Shown here in pieces: positions 7,767-19,394 of a stretch of 64,000 nucleotides of DNA. Location: the NCBI GenBank assembly GCA_001683895.1, contig LXQJ01000012.1, positions 60,610 through 124,609 on the forward strand, in the 5' to 3' direction. A model generated the notes under the pieces. The model was not told where the DNA came from and did no database searches. It saw only the letters and a program-made list of their open reading frames with translations. The translations under genes and the position numbers were made by a program. Each line of letters opens with the position of its first letter. The first letter of the stretch is position 1. The stretch comes from Luteimonas sp. ANT-B3E. Its GTDB lineage: Bacteria; Pseudomonadota; Gammaproteobacteria; Xanthomonadales; Xanthomonadaceae.

Positions 7767-9689
7767 TCAGCGCGACGCGTTGGCGCTCATGGTCGCGTTG
7801 CGCGCGGCGTCGAGGTACTGCGCGGGGTCGCGCATGCCGGCGGTGTGGCACTGGCCGGTGGTGTGCCCGCGGTTCACCGCGCCCGGCAGCTGCGCATAGG
7901 CGCGCTCGACGGTCCCGTCCTCGGGGTCACCCAGCACCAGGTCGGAGGCGAAGTTGCAGTAGTCGTTGGTCCACCAGTTGGTGCTGCGGAACGAGGTCGA
8001 GTAATAGTTCACCTGCGCCCGCGCCCACGTGGGGATGCCGGCCAGCCACGCCGATGCGCCGCTGTAGGTCATGTTGGCATTCGACCCGCAGGCGACGCCG
8101 AACCAGTTGCCCACGGTGGCGAGGATGCCCGACAGGTTGGTGCCCTGGTACGGCGTGCCCACCGACTGCATGCGACGGCCGCCGCTGGCGTTGTCGAGCC
8201 CGCTCCAGTAGTACGTGTACAGGTGCAGCGACGCCGCGCCACCCTGGCTGTGGGCGACGGTGCCAAACGAGTTCCACTGCGCGCCGAAGTCGCGGATGCG
8301 CTGCGCGAACTGGTCGTGGCTGCGGTTCTGGTCAGCGTCGAGGAACGTCGACGAGGTCGCGAACTGCGACTGGGGCCAGACGCCGCCGGAGCAGTAACCG
8401 TGCACCAGCACCAGCCGGCTGCCGGCGCCCTTGGTCGACAGGTCGCCGGGACGCACGCCTATCGTCATCAGCTCGTCGATCGCGATGTCGGCGGCCTTGG
8501 CGGCGCGCAGCGCGGGCAGCGCCAGCGGCAGGCGGTCGGCGGTGGCGACGGGAATGAACTCGTCAGCGTCCTCGACGCGCAGTTGCCGCAGCTCGAACGG
8601 CGCCTGCGCGCCGGCGCGCGCGATCCAGCGCTCATCCAGGCCCAGCACCAGCTGGCCGCCCACGCTCTCGGCCATGCCGCCGATCCACGCCACCGGCGTC
8701 ATCGCGCGCTTGCCGTCGCGACCCCAGATCTCACCGACCACCCGGTAGCGCCGGACACCGTCGTCAGCCGCGAGCGGCAGCGTGATCGACAGGCGCCCCG
8801 GCCCGGCCCGCACCGCGGTGGCGGCCGGCGCCAGGCGCAGCGTCGACGCGATCACCGGAACCACGTGCTCCGCGGTGCGCAGGAGCGGCGCACCGCGCTG
8901 GTCCCGGCCTTCCACGATCACCTGCGCGATGTGCTGCCCCGCGGTGCGCGCGACGAACGACGCGCCGTAGCGGCCGTCGCCGGCGGCGCCGTCGTCGTGG
9001 CGGCCGTCGTCGAACATCCGGAGCCGCTGCTCGCTGCCATCGGGTGAGATGACGCGCAGCGTGGCCTGGCCGATCCGTCCCGCGGCGTGGCCCATGCGCA
9101 GCGTGCCGCCGGCGTCGTCGGCGGCCAGCTGCGCGGTGTAGCCGATGCGCTCGCCAACCAGCTGCCGGCGGTGGGTCTGGTACGAGGCGAGCTCGGTCGC
9201 GGGGTCGCCTTCGACCAGCACGTAGCCACGCTGTGCGACCCCGCCGGGCGCACGCAGCCGCAGCGTCCAGGCTCCGTCACGCAGCCCCTGCAGGCTGGCC
9301 TGCTGCACCGGCTGGCCGTCCGCGGTGCCGCCGATCCGCGCCGCGCGCATGCCGTCGTCGAGCGATTTCGCCGCCAGCGGCGTGCCATCGGGCGAGCGCA
9401 TCTCCGCCTGCCACATGGTGCCGCCCGACATCAGCGCGAAGCGCAGCTGGCCCGCGACCGGATGCAGCGTGCCCTGCCATTCGCCGGCAGCATCGAACGC
9501 CACCGGCAGCAGCGCGTGCTTCGAAATGATGGCGGTGGACCCCGGATCGGGCGCGCGCATCGCCGCAAACTCCGATACAGGTCCCGCCAGCTGCTTGGCC
9601 GCCAGCGGCGCGCCGTCCTGCGCCATCGCGGTGGTGGTGCACAGGCACAGTGCGCCCAGCCAGCCGAGTGTCCTCGCATGCATTGCCAT
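7767..9689 (-). CDS. secreted alpha/beta hydrolase with choice-of-anchor-X-like region
   Basis: A 640-residue exported protein. ATG 9689 is chosen over the track start because GGGGAG sits just before it and it gives a clean signal peptide ending TTTAMAQ. The middle has a calcium-motif-like stretch FDDGRHDDGAAGDGRYG, typical of choice-of-anchor X domains. The C-terminal third is lipase-like: HGYCSGGVWP, the nucleophile motif VAHSQGGAAS, and cysteines that could form disulfides. Possibly an extracellular esterase or lipase; related proteins are sometimes labelled conditioned medium factor, which I cannot verify here. Convergent with the M20 gene, only about 60 bases away. Confidence 0.7.
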   Translation of the reverse strand: MAMHARTLGWLGALCLCTTTAMAQDGAPLAAKQLAGPVSEFAAMRAPDPGSTAIISKHALLPVAFDAAGEWQGTLHPVAGQLRFALMSGGTMWQAEMRSPDGTPLAAKSLDDGMRAARIGGTADGQPVQQASLQGLRDGAWTLRLRAPGGVAQRGYVLVEGDPATELASYQTHRRQLVGERIGYTAQLAADDAGGTLRMGHAAGRIGQATLRVISPDGSEQRLRMFDDGRHDDGAAGDGRYGASFVARTAGQHIAQVIVEGRDQRGAPLLRTAEHVVPVIASTLRLAPAATAVRAGPGRLSITLPLAADDGVRRYRVVGEIWGRDGKRAMTPVAWIGGMAESVGGQLVLGLDERWIARAGAQAPFELRQLRVEDADEFIPVATADRLPLALPALRAAKAADIAIDELMTIGVRPGDLSTKGAGSRLVLVHGYCSGGVWPQSQFATSSTFLDADQNRSHDQFAQRIRDFGAQWNSFGTVAHSQGGAASLHLYTYYWSGLDNASGGRRMQSVGTPYQGTNLSGILATVGNWFGVACGSNANMTYSGASAWLAGIPTWARAQVNYYSTSFRSTNWWTNDYCNFASDLVLGDPEDGTVERAYAQLPGAVNRGHTTGQCHTAGMRDPAQYLDAARNATMSANASR

Positions 9690-9849
9690 GATGTCGCTCC
9701 CCGGAAGTGATGACGCCACGGCACCGCTGCGATCGCGGCGAAGGTGGCTGTCGTCGGTGGATCCCCATCCCCTGTCGGGCGTTTATACGGAGGCGCATGG
9801 GGCCGGCGCATCCTGCGCTGCAGCAATGCGGCGGCCGGCGGCGTACGGA

Positions 9850-9981
9850 CGGCCCGGGCGCAGGCGTGCGCGAGACGCATCGGCGCTGGACCTCGGCCTG
9901 CGCGCGATGCTGCAAGGGGCGCTGGGCTACCTGCACGGCGGAGCCGTGCCTGCCGCGGCGTCTGCGACCGCCGCGCGCTGA
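9850..9981 (+). pseudogene. relic of an M20 amidohydrolase C-terminus
   Basis: In the roughly 300-base space before queF, the frame ending at 9981 reads [18 protein letters not shown], which closely matches the end of the intact M20 protein at 6306-7706 (GALDVGLRALLQATLDFL). Just upstream the frame is open but only weakly alike ([14 protein letters not shown]). No start or active-site motif remains. This looks like the decayed end of a second, tandem copy, later separated by the secreted hydrolase gene. The homology is by eye over about 18 residues. Confidence 0.5.
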
Positions 9982-10003
9982 CGCGCCGCGCCATAATGCC
10001 GGC

Positions 10004-10828
10004 ATGCCTGTCGACACCATTCCGCTGGGGCGCGAGGTCGCGTATCCGGAGCGCTACGATCCCGGTCTGCTGTTCCCGATCGCGCGAGCGGCCGGCCGCG
10101 ACGCGCTCGGTATCGCCCGCGCCGCCGCGCCGTTTATCGGCCACGACCGCTGGCATGCCTATGAGCTGTCGTGGCTCGACCCGCGCGGCAAACCGGTGGT
10201 GGCCACCGCGACGCTGACAGTGCCCGCCGACACCCCGCACCTGGTCGAATCGAAGTCGCTGAAGCTCTATCTCAATTCGCTCAACAGCTCGCGGTTCGAC
10301 GCGCCCGAGGCGGCGCGTGCGCGGATCGCGGACGACCTGTCGTTCGCCGCGGGCGGCGCGGTCGCGGTCGCGTTCGGGCTGCCGCCGATGGCGGACGTCG
10401 AGGCGGCCGACGACGATGCAGTCGACGTCGACACGCAGGACATCGTGATTGACGCCCACGATGGCCCGTGCCCGGCGCTGCTGGCGTCGGACCCCGCGCA
10501 ACCCGCGGCCGAGACCCTGGTCTCGGCGCTGCTGAAGTCCAACTGCCCGGTGACCGGGCAGCCGGACTGGGCCAGCGTGCGGATCGCCTACGCGGGGCCG
10601 CGGATCGACCGCGCCGGCCTGCTGCGCTACCTGGTGTCGTACCGCGACCACGCCGGCTTCCACGAGCAATGCGTGGAGCGGATCTTCGGCGATGTGCTGG
10701 CGCGCTGCGCGCCGACGCGGCTGTCGGTGGAGGCGCGCTACACCCGCCGCGGCGGGCTGGACATCAACCCTTGGCGCGCGACCCCGGGGACACCGGCGCC
10801 GGTTGCGCGACGCGACCTGCGGCAGTAA
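10004..10828 (+). CDS. queF: NADPH-dependent 7-cyano-7-deazaguanine reductase
   Basis: Cytoplasmic enzyme of queuosine biosynthesis that reduces the nitrile preQ0 to preQ1. Diagnostic motifs are the [13 protein letters not shown] substrate/NADPH segment in the N-terminal half and the nucleophilic cysteine in [14 protein letters not shown]. The 274-residue length matches the long, two-module form found in gammaproteobacteria. ATG 10004 (MPVDTIPLG) was chosen; the track start at 9707 runs through unrelated sequence. It stands alone between the amidohydrolase relic and a lipoprotein gene. Confidence 0.93.
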   Translation: MPVDTIPLGREVAYPERYDPGLLFPIARAAGRDALGIARAAAPFIGHDRWHAYELSWLDPRGKPVVATATLTVPADTPHLVESKSLKLYLNSLNSSRFDAPEAARARIADDLSFAAGGAVAVAFGLPPMADVEAADDDAVDVDTQDIVIDAHDGPCPALLASDPAQPAAETLVSALLKSNCPVTGQPDWASVRIAYAGPRIDRAGLLRYLVSYRDHAGFHEQCVERIFGDVLARCAPTRLSVEARYTRRGGLDINPWRATPGTPAPVARRDLRQ

Positions 10829-10997
10829 CCACGGCGTGGGAGCATCGCATGCGCCATGGACACGATGCGGCGTTGACGCTGGCGATGTGAGCCTCGTCTG
10901 CACTGTGCGCCTGCCGGGCGCAGGTGCCGCCCGCCGCCGCTAACCACAACACCGGGCCATCTTGGCCCCCGCCACCTTCCCCCCGACAGGACACGCC

Positions 10998-11498
10998 ATG
11001 CATCGCACGCCGCCCGTACCCGCCCTGACCGCCGTCCTGCTGGCCAGCCTGGCCGTGGCCGGTTGCAACCGCGGCGCCCCGGCGCCGGCCCCGCAGACCG
11101 GCGCACCGGTCGCGGCTCCCGCAGCGGCTCCCCCGCCAGCACCGACGCCGCCCCCCGCTGTCACCGTGACCGGCATCGATCTCGGCAACGCGGTCGACGA
11201 CGACGACCGCGTGGCGACGCCGCTGGTCGCCTTCACTCGCACCGACACGCTGCACGCGTCGGTCGCGACCACCGCTCCGGATGGCGCGACGGCGATCCCC
11301 GGCAAGCTGACCGCGCGCTGGACCTACCAGGATGGCCAGCTGGTCGACGAGCTGAGCCAGGACTACACCTTCAGCGGCAGCACCCACCACGCTTTCCAGG
11401 TCAGCCACCCGGAAGGCTGGCCGGCGGGGCGTTACAAGCTGGAAATCCTGCTCGACGACGCGCTGGTACAGACCCGCGAGTTCACCGTCGACGAGTAG
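10998..11498 (+). CDS. small lipoprotein of unknown function
   Basis: 166 residues from ATG 10998. The N-terminus is a classical lipoprotein signal, a hydrophobic stretch ending in the lipobox LAVAGC, followed by an Ala/Pro-rich linker. The rest is a single domain of about 120 residues (TVTGIDLGNAVDDDDRVATP, later RWTYQDGQLVDEL and GRYKLEILLDD) whose repeated beta-like strands suggest an immunoglobulin-like fold; that is inference. It probably sits in the envelope facing the periplasm. It precedes icd but is separated from it by about 160 bases. Confidence 0.7.
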   Translation: MHRTPPVPALTAVLLASLAVAGCNRGAPAPAPQTGAPVAAPAAAPPPAPTPPPAVTVTGIDLGNAVDDDDRVATPLVAFTRTDTLHASVATTAPDGATAIPGKLTARWTYQDGQLVDELSQDYTFSGSTHHAFQVSHPEGWPAGRYKLEILLDDALVQTREFTVDE

Positions 11499-11553
11499 CG
11501 CCGCGTGCCCGGCTTTGCCCCATTTGCGCCCAGCCGCGACAATGGCGCGTTGA

Positions 11554-13899
<2,346 letters not shown>

Positions 13900-14071
13900 C
13901 GGAGCTTCCTTCGTGGACGGACCTTGTGGCACGCGGTGGCAGCGCGGGCTCAGTCGGCAACGCAAGGCGCCCGGAGGCCATGCACGGTGCATTCGGAGCT
14001 GGCACGGCGCGAGAAAGCCCGCGTCGGGTCACTGTTGTCATCTACCATCCGCGCTAGCTTCAGAGGCCTGC

Positions 14072-14096
14072 AGTGCCGGACCGACCGTCCGGCACT
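14072..14096. terminator. perfect hairpin downstream of icd
   Basis: Ten-base-pair perfect inverted repeat AGTGCCGGAC / GTCCGGCACT around a five-base loop, lying in the 250-base gap between icd and the next gene. There is no T-run, so it may be an icd mRNA 3'-end structure or an operator for the gene at 14147. Confidence 0.4.
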
Positions 14097-14146
14097 GGCG
14101 CGGTGCCATTCCCGTTCTTCCGCCAACCGACACAAGGATCGCTGCA

Positions 14147-16219
14147 ATGACGACACCCGCTGTTCTCGCAAGCGCCGCGGCAGCCCGATTCGCGATCGTC
14201 GTGCTGTCGGTGTCGGCATGCCTGCCTCTGTCCGCCAATCCTGGCACTGGCGACGAGACACCAGGCGCCACCCCGATCATCGATGCGTCGGCCATTCGTC
14301 GCAGGCCATCCAACCCAACTGCGCCCCCGAGGACAGGGAACCCGAACGATCGCGTGGCGCGCATCTCCGATGGGCGCGTGTTCTATCTCGACGCAGCGGG
14401 GGACACGCGGTTCCACGATGCGCACGCGCTGTCCGACGGCACCTGGCTGCTGGCGGGCGAGGCGGCCGATCTCGCCTGGCTGCCGGCGGGTACGCCACGG
14501 GTGGCGCTTGGCCTCGGAGGCATTGCCTCGAACGCCCCGGGCCGGATCGGATTCCTCATGCAGGTCTCCGCCGACCTGTCGCAGGTTCGCGCCGTCGCGC
14601 ACTTCCCTGCCGGGAGCGTGCGCAGCGTCGCGCGCATCCGGACGACCAGCCTGCCGGGAGCCGCGACCGGTGCGGTGTTCGTGTCGGGCCATCGTGACGG
14701 CGTTGCGGGCGACGGTTACTACCTTGCACGACTCGACGGGAACTTCGTGCAACGTCTGCCTACCAGCCTGGTCTGGGCGCGCAATGTCGACACCCGCAGC
14801 AGCGGCAGCGGAAGCAATTCACACAAGGACCTGCAGCCCTGGGACGTGGGCAGCGACGGCAAGGTGGTGTACACCGAAGGCGCCGCCTTCGCGACCAGCT
14901 GGGCGGCCATCCACCGCCTCGACGAAACCGGGGAGCGGGAAGTCGTCGAGCACTGGCGCGCCCACTGGACGCTGCAGGGTGCGGAGTGGCGCGGCACGCC
15001 CGCATCAAGCGCACCCGGCGCACTCGGTTACAGCGGGATCGTCATGAAGAACCGGCGTGTGGGGCAGTTGCGCTCTGCCGATGCGTTCGACCAGGCGTGG
15101 ACGACCGTCGATGAAAACGGCAACCCCGGACGCCGCGGTCGCTGGCCCGACGACTACTACTTCCAGCAGCACTGCGCGTATGAGGCCTGCAGCATCGTGC
15201 AGCCTGGATACACCGGCTACCGCGTCGGTGCGAACGACACCCAGCGGGTCGGCGCGATTGCGATCGATCGCCGCGACAACAGCCTGTACTTCGGCTACAG
15301 CACCCAGAGTAAGCTGCCCGGTGGCAACCCGGACTTCGAGCCTGCGGTCGTCGCGATGGACGCCGATGGCAGGCAGCGCTGGTGGGCGCGGCTGTATCGC
15401 GAAACGACCGCGAACAGCTCCCCTGACCAGTACGTCGATGGACTGGCGATCGACTACTCCAGCGGGGCGCTGGTGGTGCTCGCACGCTCGCATGGAAACA
15501 ACACGGTCAATTTCTGGAGCGGCAACGCCATCGCCGCCAATCCGGCAGGGAGCGGATACCAGAACCGGTTTACAGGCACGAACGGCAACATCCACCTGTC
15601 GTGGCTCGGCAAGTACGCGCTGGGCGACGGACGACTGCAGCACGCGACCTGGATCGGCGAGTTCAACGAGGGCGTCATAGGCGGCGCGCCGCATCCGGAC
15701 CCGCTGATGGGTGGTTGGCCAAACCCGAACGCCGGCTGGCCCAACCTCAACACCACCCGCTGCCGCAACGCGGTCTCGGTGTATGCAGACGGTTCGGTGC
15801 TGGTGAGCTGCACCGGCCGGCGCACCGCCACCACCGTCAACGCCTTCCAGCGGATGCCGCTGCCCGGGCAGCAGGTCGGCACCTGGAACGACTTCGTGCG
15901 CGTGTACCTGCCCGATCTTTCCGGGCTGCGCTACAGTTCCCTGATCACCGGCGACTGGAACCGCAGCGATGGCAGCGGTGGCGCCAATACGACCATCGCG
16001 GCAGCCGTGCCCGCACGCGGCGGCGTTCTGGCGCTCGGTCACCATCACAAGGACGCGGCAACCGGCCAGCCGCGAGGCGTGCCGATGCCAACACGCAACG
16101 TTCCGGCGTGGGGACGGGCGACACCGGCAGGCGAAACGGGGCTGGTGGCGCTGCTGCGCATCTCGCGCCCCGCGAGTGCGCCGGGCCCCTGCAGGATGAA
16201 GCGCTGCACCTTGCCCTGA
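14147..16219 (+). CDS. exported protein of unknown function, beta-propeller-like
   Basis: Not recognised. ATG 14147 follows AAGGATCG and gives 690 residues; the track start at 13913 reads through the upstream hairpin region. The N-terminus has a hydrophobic segment ending near CLPLSANPG that could be a signal peptide. The body is rich in repeated Trp/Asp/Gly strands such as AVVAMDADGRQRWWARLY, GALVVLARSHGNN and SLYFGYSTQSKLPGG, which resemble blades of a beta-propeller (quinoprotein or SMP-30-like). There are no catalytic motifs I can name. Codon use is like that of its neighbours. Probably secreted or periplasmic. Confidence 0.65.
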   Translation: MTTPAVLASAAAARFAIVVLSVSACLPLSANPGTGDETPGATPIIDASAIRRRPSNPTAPPRTGNPNDRVARISDGRVFYLDAAGDTRFHDAHALSDGTWLLAGEAADLAWLPAGTPRVALGLGGIASNAPGRIGFLMQVSADLSQVRAVAHFPAGSVRSVARIRTTSLPGAATGAVFVSGHRDGVAGDGYYLARLDGNFVQRLPTSLVWARNVDTRSSGSGSNSHKDLQPWDVGSDGKVVYTEGAAFATSWAAIHRLDETGEREVVEHWRAHWTLQGAEWRGTPASSAPGALGYSGIVMKNRRVGQLRSADAFDQAWTTVDENGNPGRRGRWPDDYYFQQHCAYEACSIVQPGYTGYRVGANDTQRVGAIAIDRRDNSLYFGYSTQSKLPGGNPDFEPAVVAMDADGRQRWWARLYRETTANSSPDQYVDGLAIDYSSGALVVLARSHGNNTVNFWSGNAIAANPAGSGYQNRFTGTNGNIHLSWLGKYALGDGRLQHATWIGEFNEGVIGGAPHPDPLMGGWPNPNAGWPNLNTTRCRNAVSVYADGSVLVSCTGRRTATTVNAFQRMPLPGQQVGTWNDFVRVYLPDLSGLRYSSLITGDWNRSDGSGGANTTIAAAVPARGGVLALGHHHKDAATGQPRGVPMPTRNVPAWGRATPAGETGLVALLRISRPASAPGPCRMKRCTLP

Positions 16220-16320
16220 CGCCGCCCGCGCGCCGGGCAGCAGCCGGGGAGGCCACGGTCCGGGCTCGCCCGGGGAGCCGCCGCTGACGGGTGCAGGCCG
16301 GCGGCAGCGCACGCGCCGCA

Positions 16321-16344
16321 TGCATGCAACGCGGCTTGCATGCA
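16321..16344. promoter_or_regulatory. palindrome upstream of the methyltransferase gene
   Basis: Perfect inverted repeat TGCATGCAA / TTGCATGCA separated by CGCGGC, about 105 bases before the ATG at 16451. This is operator-like architecture; the binding protein is unknown. Confidence 0.4.
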
Positions 16345-16450
16345 ATGCGAAGTTGCCACCGCCACGGCCCGCCATGCGGCAGCGAGAGCGCCCTGTGCGC
16401 GGCGGCTGTGGCACCCTGCGCTCCCGATTCGCCATATCTCCGGAGTTGCC

Positions 16451-17350
16451 ATGCGCCGTTCGACGCCCTCCCTGTTGACCTCTGCCGTGCTCGCCACGCT
16501 GCTCCCGCTGACGCTCTCGGCCTGCGCCTCATCTTCGCCGGCCATGACTGCCGACGCGGCCGCACAGGCCGCGGGACCTGGCATGGGCGTCTCGGCGCGC
16601 GCGCCCGACCCGCTGCTCGACACCGTCCTCGCCGGCAGCTGGCGCTCACGCGACAACGTCGCGCGCGACCAGTACCGCCACCCGCGCGAAACGCTGTCGT
16701 TCTTCGGCATCGCCGCCGATCAGGCCATCGTCGAGATCAGCCCCGGCGGCGGCTGGTACACCGAAATCCTGGCGCCCTACGTGCGCGACGCCGGCCAGTA
16801 CGTCGGCGCGGTGGTCGATCCGGCGGCGCTGCCCGCGGGACGTGCGCGCGAGAACGCCGAGAAGGGCCGCGCGGCGACCCAGGCGCGCTTCGCCGGCGCG
16901 CCCGCGCAGTATCGCGGCGCGACGCTGGTGTCGTACGACCCGGGCGCGCCGCGCTTCGGCGCGCCGGCGTCGGCCGACGCGGTGCTCACCTTCCGCAACG
17001 TCCACAACTGGCGCATGTCGGGCCAGGCCGAGGGCATGTTCAATGGGTTCTTCGAGGTGCTGAAGCCGGGCGGCGTGCTTGGCGTGGTCGAGCACCGCGC
17101 CGACGCCGACGTGCCGTCCGACGACAGCACCGGCTACGTCAGCGAGGCGCAGGTGATCGCGCTGGCGCAGGCGGCCGGCTTCCGACTGGATGCGCGCAGC
17201 GAAGCCAACGCCAACCCGCGCGACACCAAGGACCATCCCAACGGCGTGTGGACGCTGCCGCCAGCCAAGCGCCATGACGCCGAGGACGCGCAGAAGTACC
17301 TGGCGATCGGCGAGAGCGACCGCATGACCCTGCGCTTCGTCAAGCCGTAA
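16451..17350 (+). CDS. lipid-anchored predicted SAM-dependent methyltransferase (COG4798-like)
   Basis: 299 residues from ATG 16451. The N-terminus ends in the lipobox LTLSAC, so the protein is exported and lipidated. The remainder has a class I methyltransferase fold: motif I IVEISPGGGWYTEILAPY, a later acidic residue in VGAVVDP, and LKPGGVLGVVEHRAD typical of motif V-VI. An exported methyltransferase is odd because SAM is cytoplasmic, so the present-day activity is uncertain. The track start at 16340 was rejected for lack of a signal sequence. Confidence 0.8.
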   Translation: MRRSTPSLLTSAVLATLLPLTLSACASSSPAMTADAAAQAAGPGMGVSARAPDPLLDTVLAGSWRSRDNVARDQYRHPRETLSFFGIAADQAIVEISPGGGWYTEILAPYVRDAGQYVGAVVDPAALPAGRARENAEKGRAATQARFAGAPAQYRGATLVSYDPGAPRFGAPASADAVLTFRNVHNWRMSGQAEGMFNGFFEVLKPGGVLGVVEHRADADVPSDDSTGYVSEAQVIALAQAAGFRLDARSEANANPRDTKDHPNGVWTLPPAKRHDAEDAQKYLAIGESDRMTLRFVKP

Positions 17351-17420
17351 CCGGCGCCCGCCGTCGCGCCGCCCCGGTGGCGCGCGCGCGGGCCATGGCA
17401 CCACCGCCCGGACCCGCTAC

Positions 17421-17966
17421 ATGCTGATCGCGTGCAACAAGCCGTTCGGCATGCTCTGCCAGTTCACCGACCGCACCCTACCTGCACGGCCCACGCTGGC
17501 CGCACTCGGCCTGCCCGCGGCCGTCTACCCGGCAGGCCGGCTGGACCACGACAGCGAAGGGCTGTTGCTGCTCACCGACGACGGTGCGCTGGCGCATCGG
17601 CTGACCGATCCCCGCCACAAGCAGCCCAAGACCTACGTGGTGCAGGTGGAAGGCGCGCCGACCGCAGCGCAGGTCGACGCATTAAGCGCGGGCGTCGTGC
17701 TGCGCGACGGCCCGACACGTCCGGCCGGGGTACGGCTGCTGTCAGCACCTCCGGCACTGTGGCCACGCGATCCGCCGGTGCGCGTGCGGCTGACGATTCC
17801 CGACGCCTGGCTTGAGCTCACGATTTGCGAGGGCCGCAACCGGCAGGTACGGCGCATGACCGCAGCCGTCGGGCTGCCGACGCTTCGTCTCGTGCGGGTT
17901 GCGATCGCCGGCCATCGGCTCGACGCGCTGGCATCTGGCGCCTGGCGACAGATCGTCAAGGACTGA
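17421..17966 (+). CDS. rluE: 23S rRNA pseudouridine synthase, RluE type
   Basis: Pseudouridine synthase of the RsuA/RluB/E/F group that isomerises one uridine of large-subunit rRNA (U2457 in E. coli for RluE). The catalytic aspartate lies in GRLDHDSEGLLLLT; the family motifs NKPFGMLCQF and CEGRNRQVRRM are present. At 181 residues it lacks an N-terminal S4 domain, as RluE does. ATG 17421 gives MLIACNKPFG directly, matching the family start. Cytoplasmic. Confidence 0.88.
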   Translation: MLIACNKPFGMLCQFTDRTLPARPTLAALGLPAAVYPAGRLDHDSEGLLLLTDDGALAHRLTDPRHKQPKTYVVQVEGAPTAAQVDALSAGVVLRDGPTRPAGVRLLSAPPALWPRDPPVRVRLTIPDAWLELTICEGRNRQVRRMTAAVGLPTLRLVRVAIAGHRLDALASGAWRQIVKD

Positions 17967-18114
17967 ACCATTCATCGAAGATGTGGCGATAGGTCCTCCG
18001 TCGCGTTTTGCGGCAGCGGCGCAATGGGTCTTTCTGCTAACGTGCGACGGCGCAGGGATACCGTATTCAGTTTGGTGTCGCCCGCGTCACAAGTCCAAGG
18101 ATCCCCCTCAGTCC

Positions 18115-19221
18115 ATGACCGCAGCCACACCGGCCTCGGGCCGCATCCTGGTCGTCGACGACCAGCTGGCCAACCTCCGCGTTGTCAGCGCGCTGCTGGC
18201 GCGCCACGGCTATGCCGTGGTCACCGCCAAGGACGGCGAGGAAGCGCTGCAGATGGCGTTGGCGCAGGTGCCCGACCTGATGCTGCTGGACATGATGATG
18301 CCGGGCATGGACGGCTTCGGCCTGCTGGCCGAGGTCAAGCAGCGACCGGAGCTGCTGCGCCTGCCGGTGGTGTTCCTGACCGCCGCGCACGACCGCGAGC
18401 TGCTGCTGCGCGCGTTCGACGCCGGCGCCGTGGACTACGTCACCAAGCCGTTCATGCCGGAGGAGCTGCTGGCGCGCGTCAACGCCCACGTCGGCCTGAA
18501 GCTGGCGCGCGACCGGCTGGAGCGCGTGGCCCGCGAGCGCCAGGAGCTCGTCAACCTGGTGGCGCACGACCTCAAGAACCCGCTGACCAGCGTGCTCTTC
18601 GCCAGCGACATCCTGCTCAGTGGCGGCGTGCGCAGCGAGCGCGTGCCGCGCTACATGCAGATGATCCAGGACAGCGCGCAGGACGCGCTGGGCTACATCA
18701 AGTGCTACCTCGAGACCCAGGCCGACACCGCTGCGCACGGCCGCGCCAACCGCGCAGCGTCGGTCGCGCTGCGCGAGGTGGTGGACTGGATCACCGGGCG
18801 CTATGCGCTGCAGCTGGAGGGCCGCGGCTGCCAGCTGCTGCTGGCGGGCAACGCCGAAGGCGTGGTGGCGATGGATGGCCTGGTGCTGCGCCAGGTGGCC
18901 GAGAACCTCATCAGCAACGCGATGAAGTACGCGCCCGGCAGCGACGTCGAACTCGCCACCTGCGGCAGCGCGCCGGGGTTCTGGCAGCTGCTGGTCGAAG
19001 ACCGCGGGCCGGGCATCCCGAAGGCGAAGCAGCGCGAACTGTTCAAGCCGTTCGTGCGCTTGACCGATGTCGATCCCACCGCCGGCGGTACGTCGTCGGG
19101 ACTGGGCCTGTCGCTGGCCAAGCAGATCGTCGCGCAGGCCGGCGGCCAGCTCTGGTACGAGGACCGCGAAGGCGGCGGCGCGCGCTTCATCATCGAACTG
19201 CCGGAGACCGCCAGCGCCTGA
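18115..19221 (+). CDS. receiver domain-histidine kinase hybrid
   Basis: 368 residues from ATG 18115. Residues about 10-125 form a response-regulator receiver (ILVVDDQ, phospho-acceptor in LMLLDMMMPGMDG, KPF). A HisKA dimerisation helix with phospho-accepting histidine follows in NLVAHDLKNPLTS, then a HATPase domain with N-box ENLISNAMKYAP, DRGPGIP and GTSSGLGLSLAKQI. There are no membrane segments, so this is a soluble kinase whose input is phosphorylation of the N-terminal receiver. Its signal and output partner are not visible here. The track start at 17899 overlaps rluE and is rejected. Confidence 0.88.
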   Translation: MTAATPASGRILVVDDQLANLRVVSALLARHGYAVVTAKDGEEALQMALAQVPDLMLLDMMMPGMDGFGLLAEVKQRPELLRLPVVFLTAAHDRELLLRAFDAGAVDYVTKPFMPEELLARVNAHVGLKLARDRLERVARERQELVNLVAHDLKNPLTSVLFASDILLSGGVRSERVPRYMQMIQDSAQDALGYIKCYLETQADTAAHGRANRAASVALREVVDWITGRYALQLEGRGCQLLLAGNAEGVVAMDGLVLRQVAENLISNAMKYAPGSDVELATCGSAPGFWQLLVEDRGPGIPKAKQRELFKPFVRLTDVDPTAGGTSSGLGLSLAKQIVAQAGGQLWYEDREGGGARFIIELPETASA

Positions 19222-19246
19222 GCGCATTGGCGGGTCATGGCGACGC

Positions 19247-19280
19247 CGGGTGGGCGCACGCTTCGGGTGGGCGCACGCTT
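19247..19280. repeat. perfect 17-bp tandem duplication
   Basis: CGGGTGGGCGCACGCTT occurs twice in a row just after the hybrid kinase gene. It looks like a slippage product with no evident role. Confidence 0.8.
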
Positions 19281-19323
19281 GGGGAATTCGCGCGAGGGGA
19301 ATACACGCGGGGCCCTGACACGA

Positions 19324-19348
19324 TGACGCCGGCACGGGGCCGGCGTCA
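19324..19348. terminator. hairpin between convergent genes
   Basis: Ten-base-pair perfect stem TGACGCCGGC / GCCGGCGTCA with a five-base loop, centred between the ends of the kinase gene (+) and the small gene at 19395 (-). Its position suits a bidirectional terminator, though it has no clear T-run. Confidence 0.5.
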
Positions 19349-19394
19349 CCGATGGGCGCTCAACGGGGTCCGTCGCGCTGGCGCAGGCGGGGCC

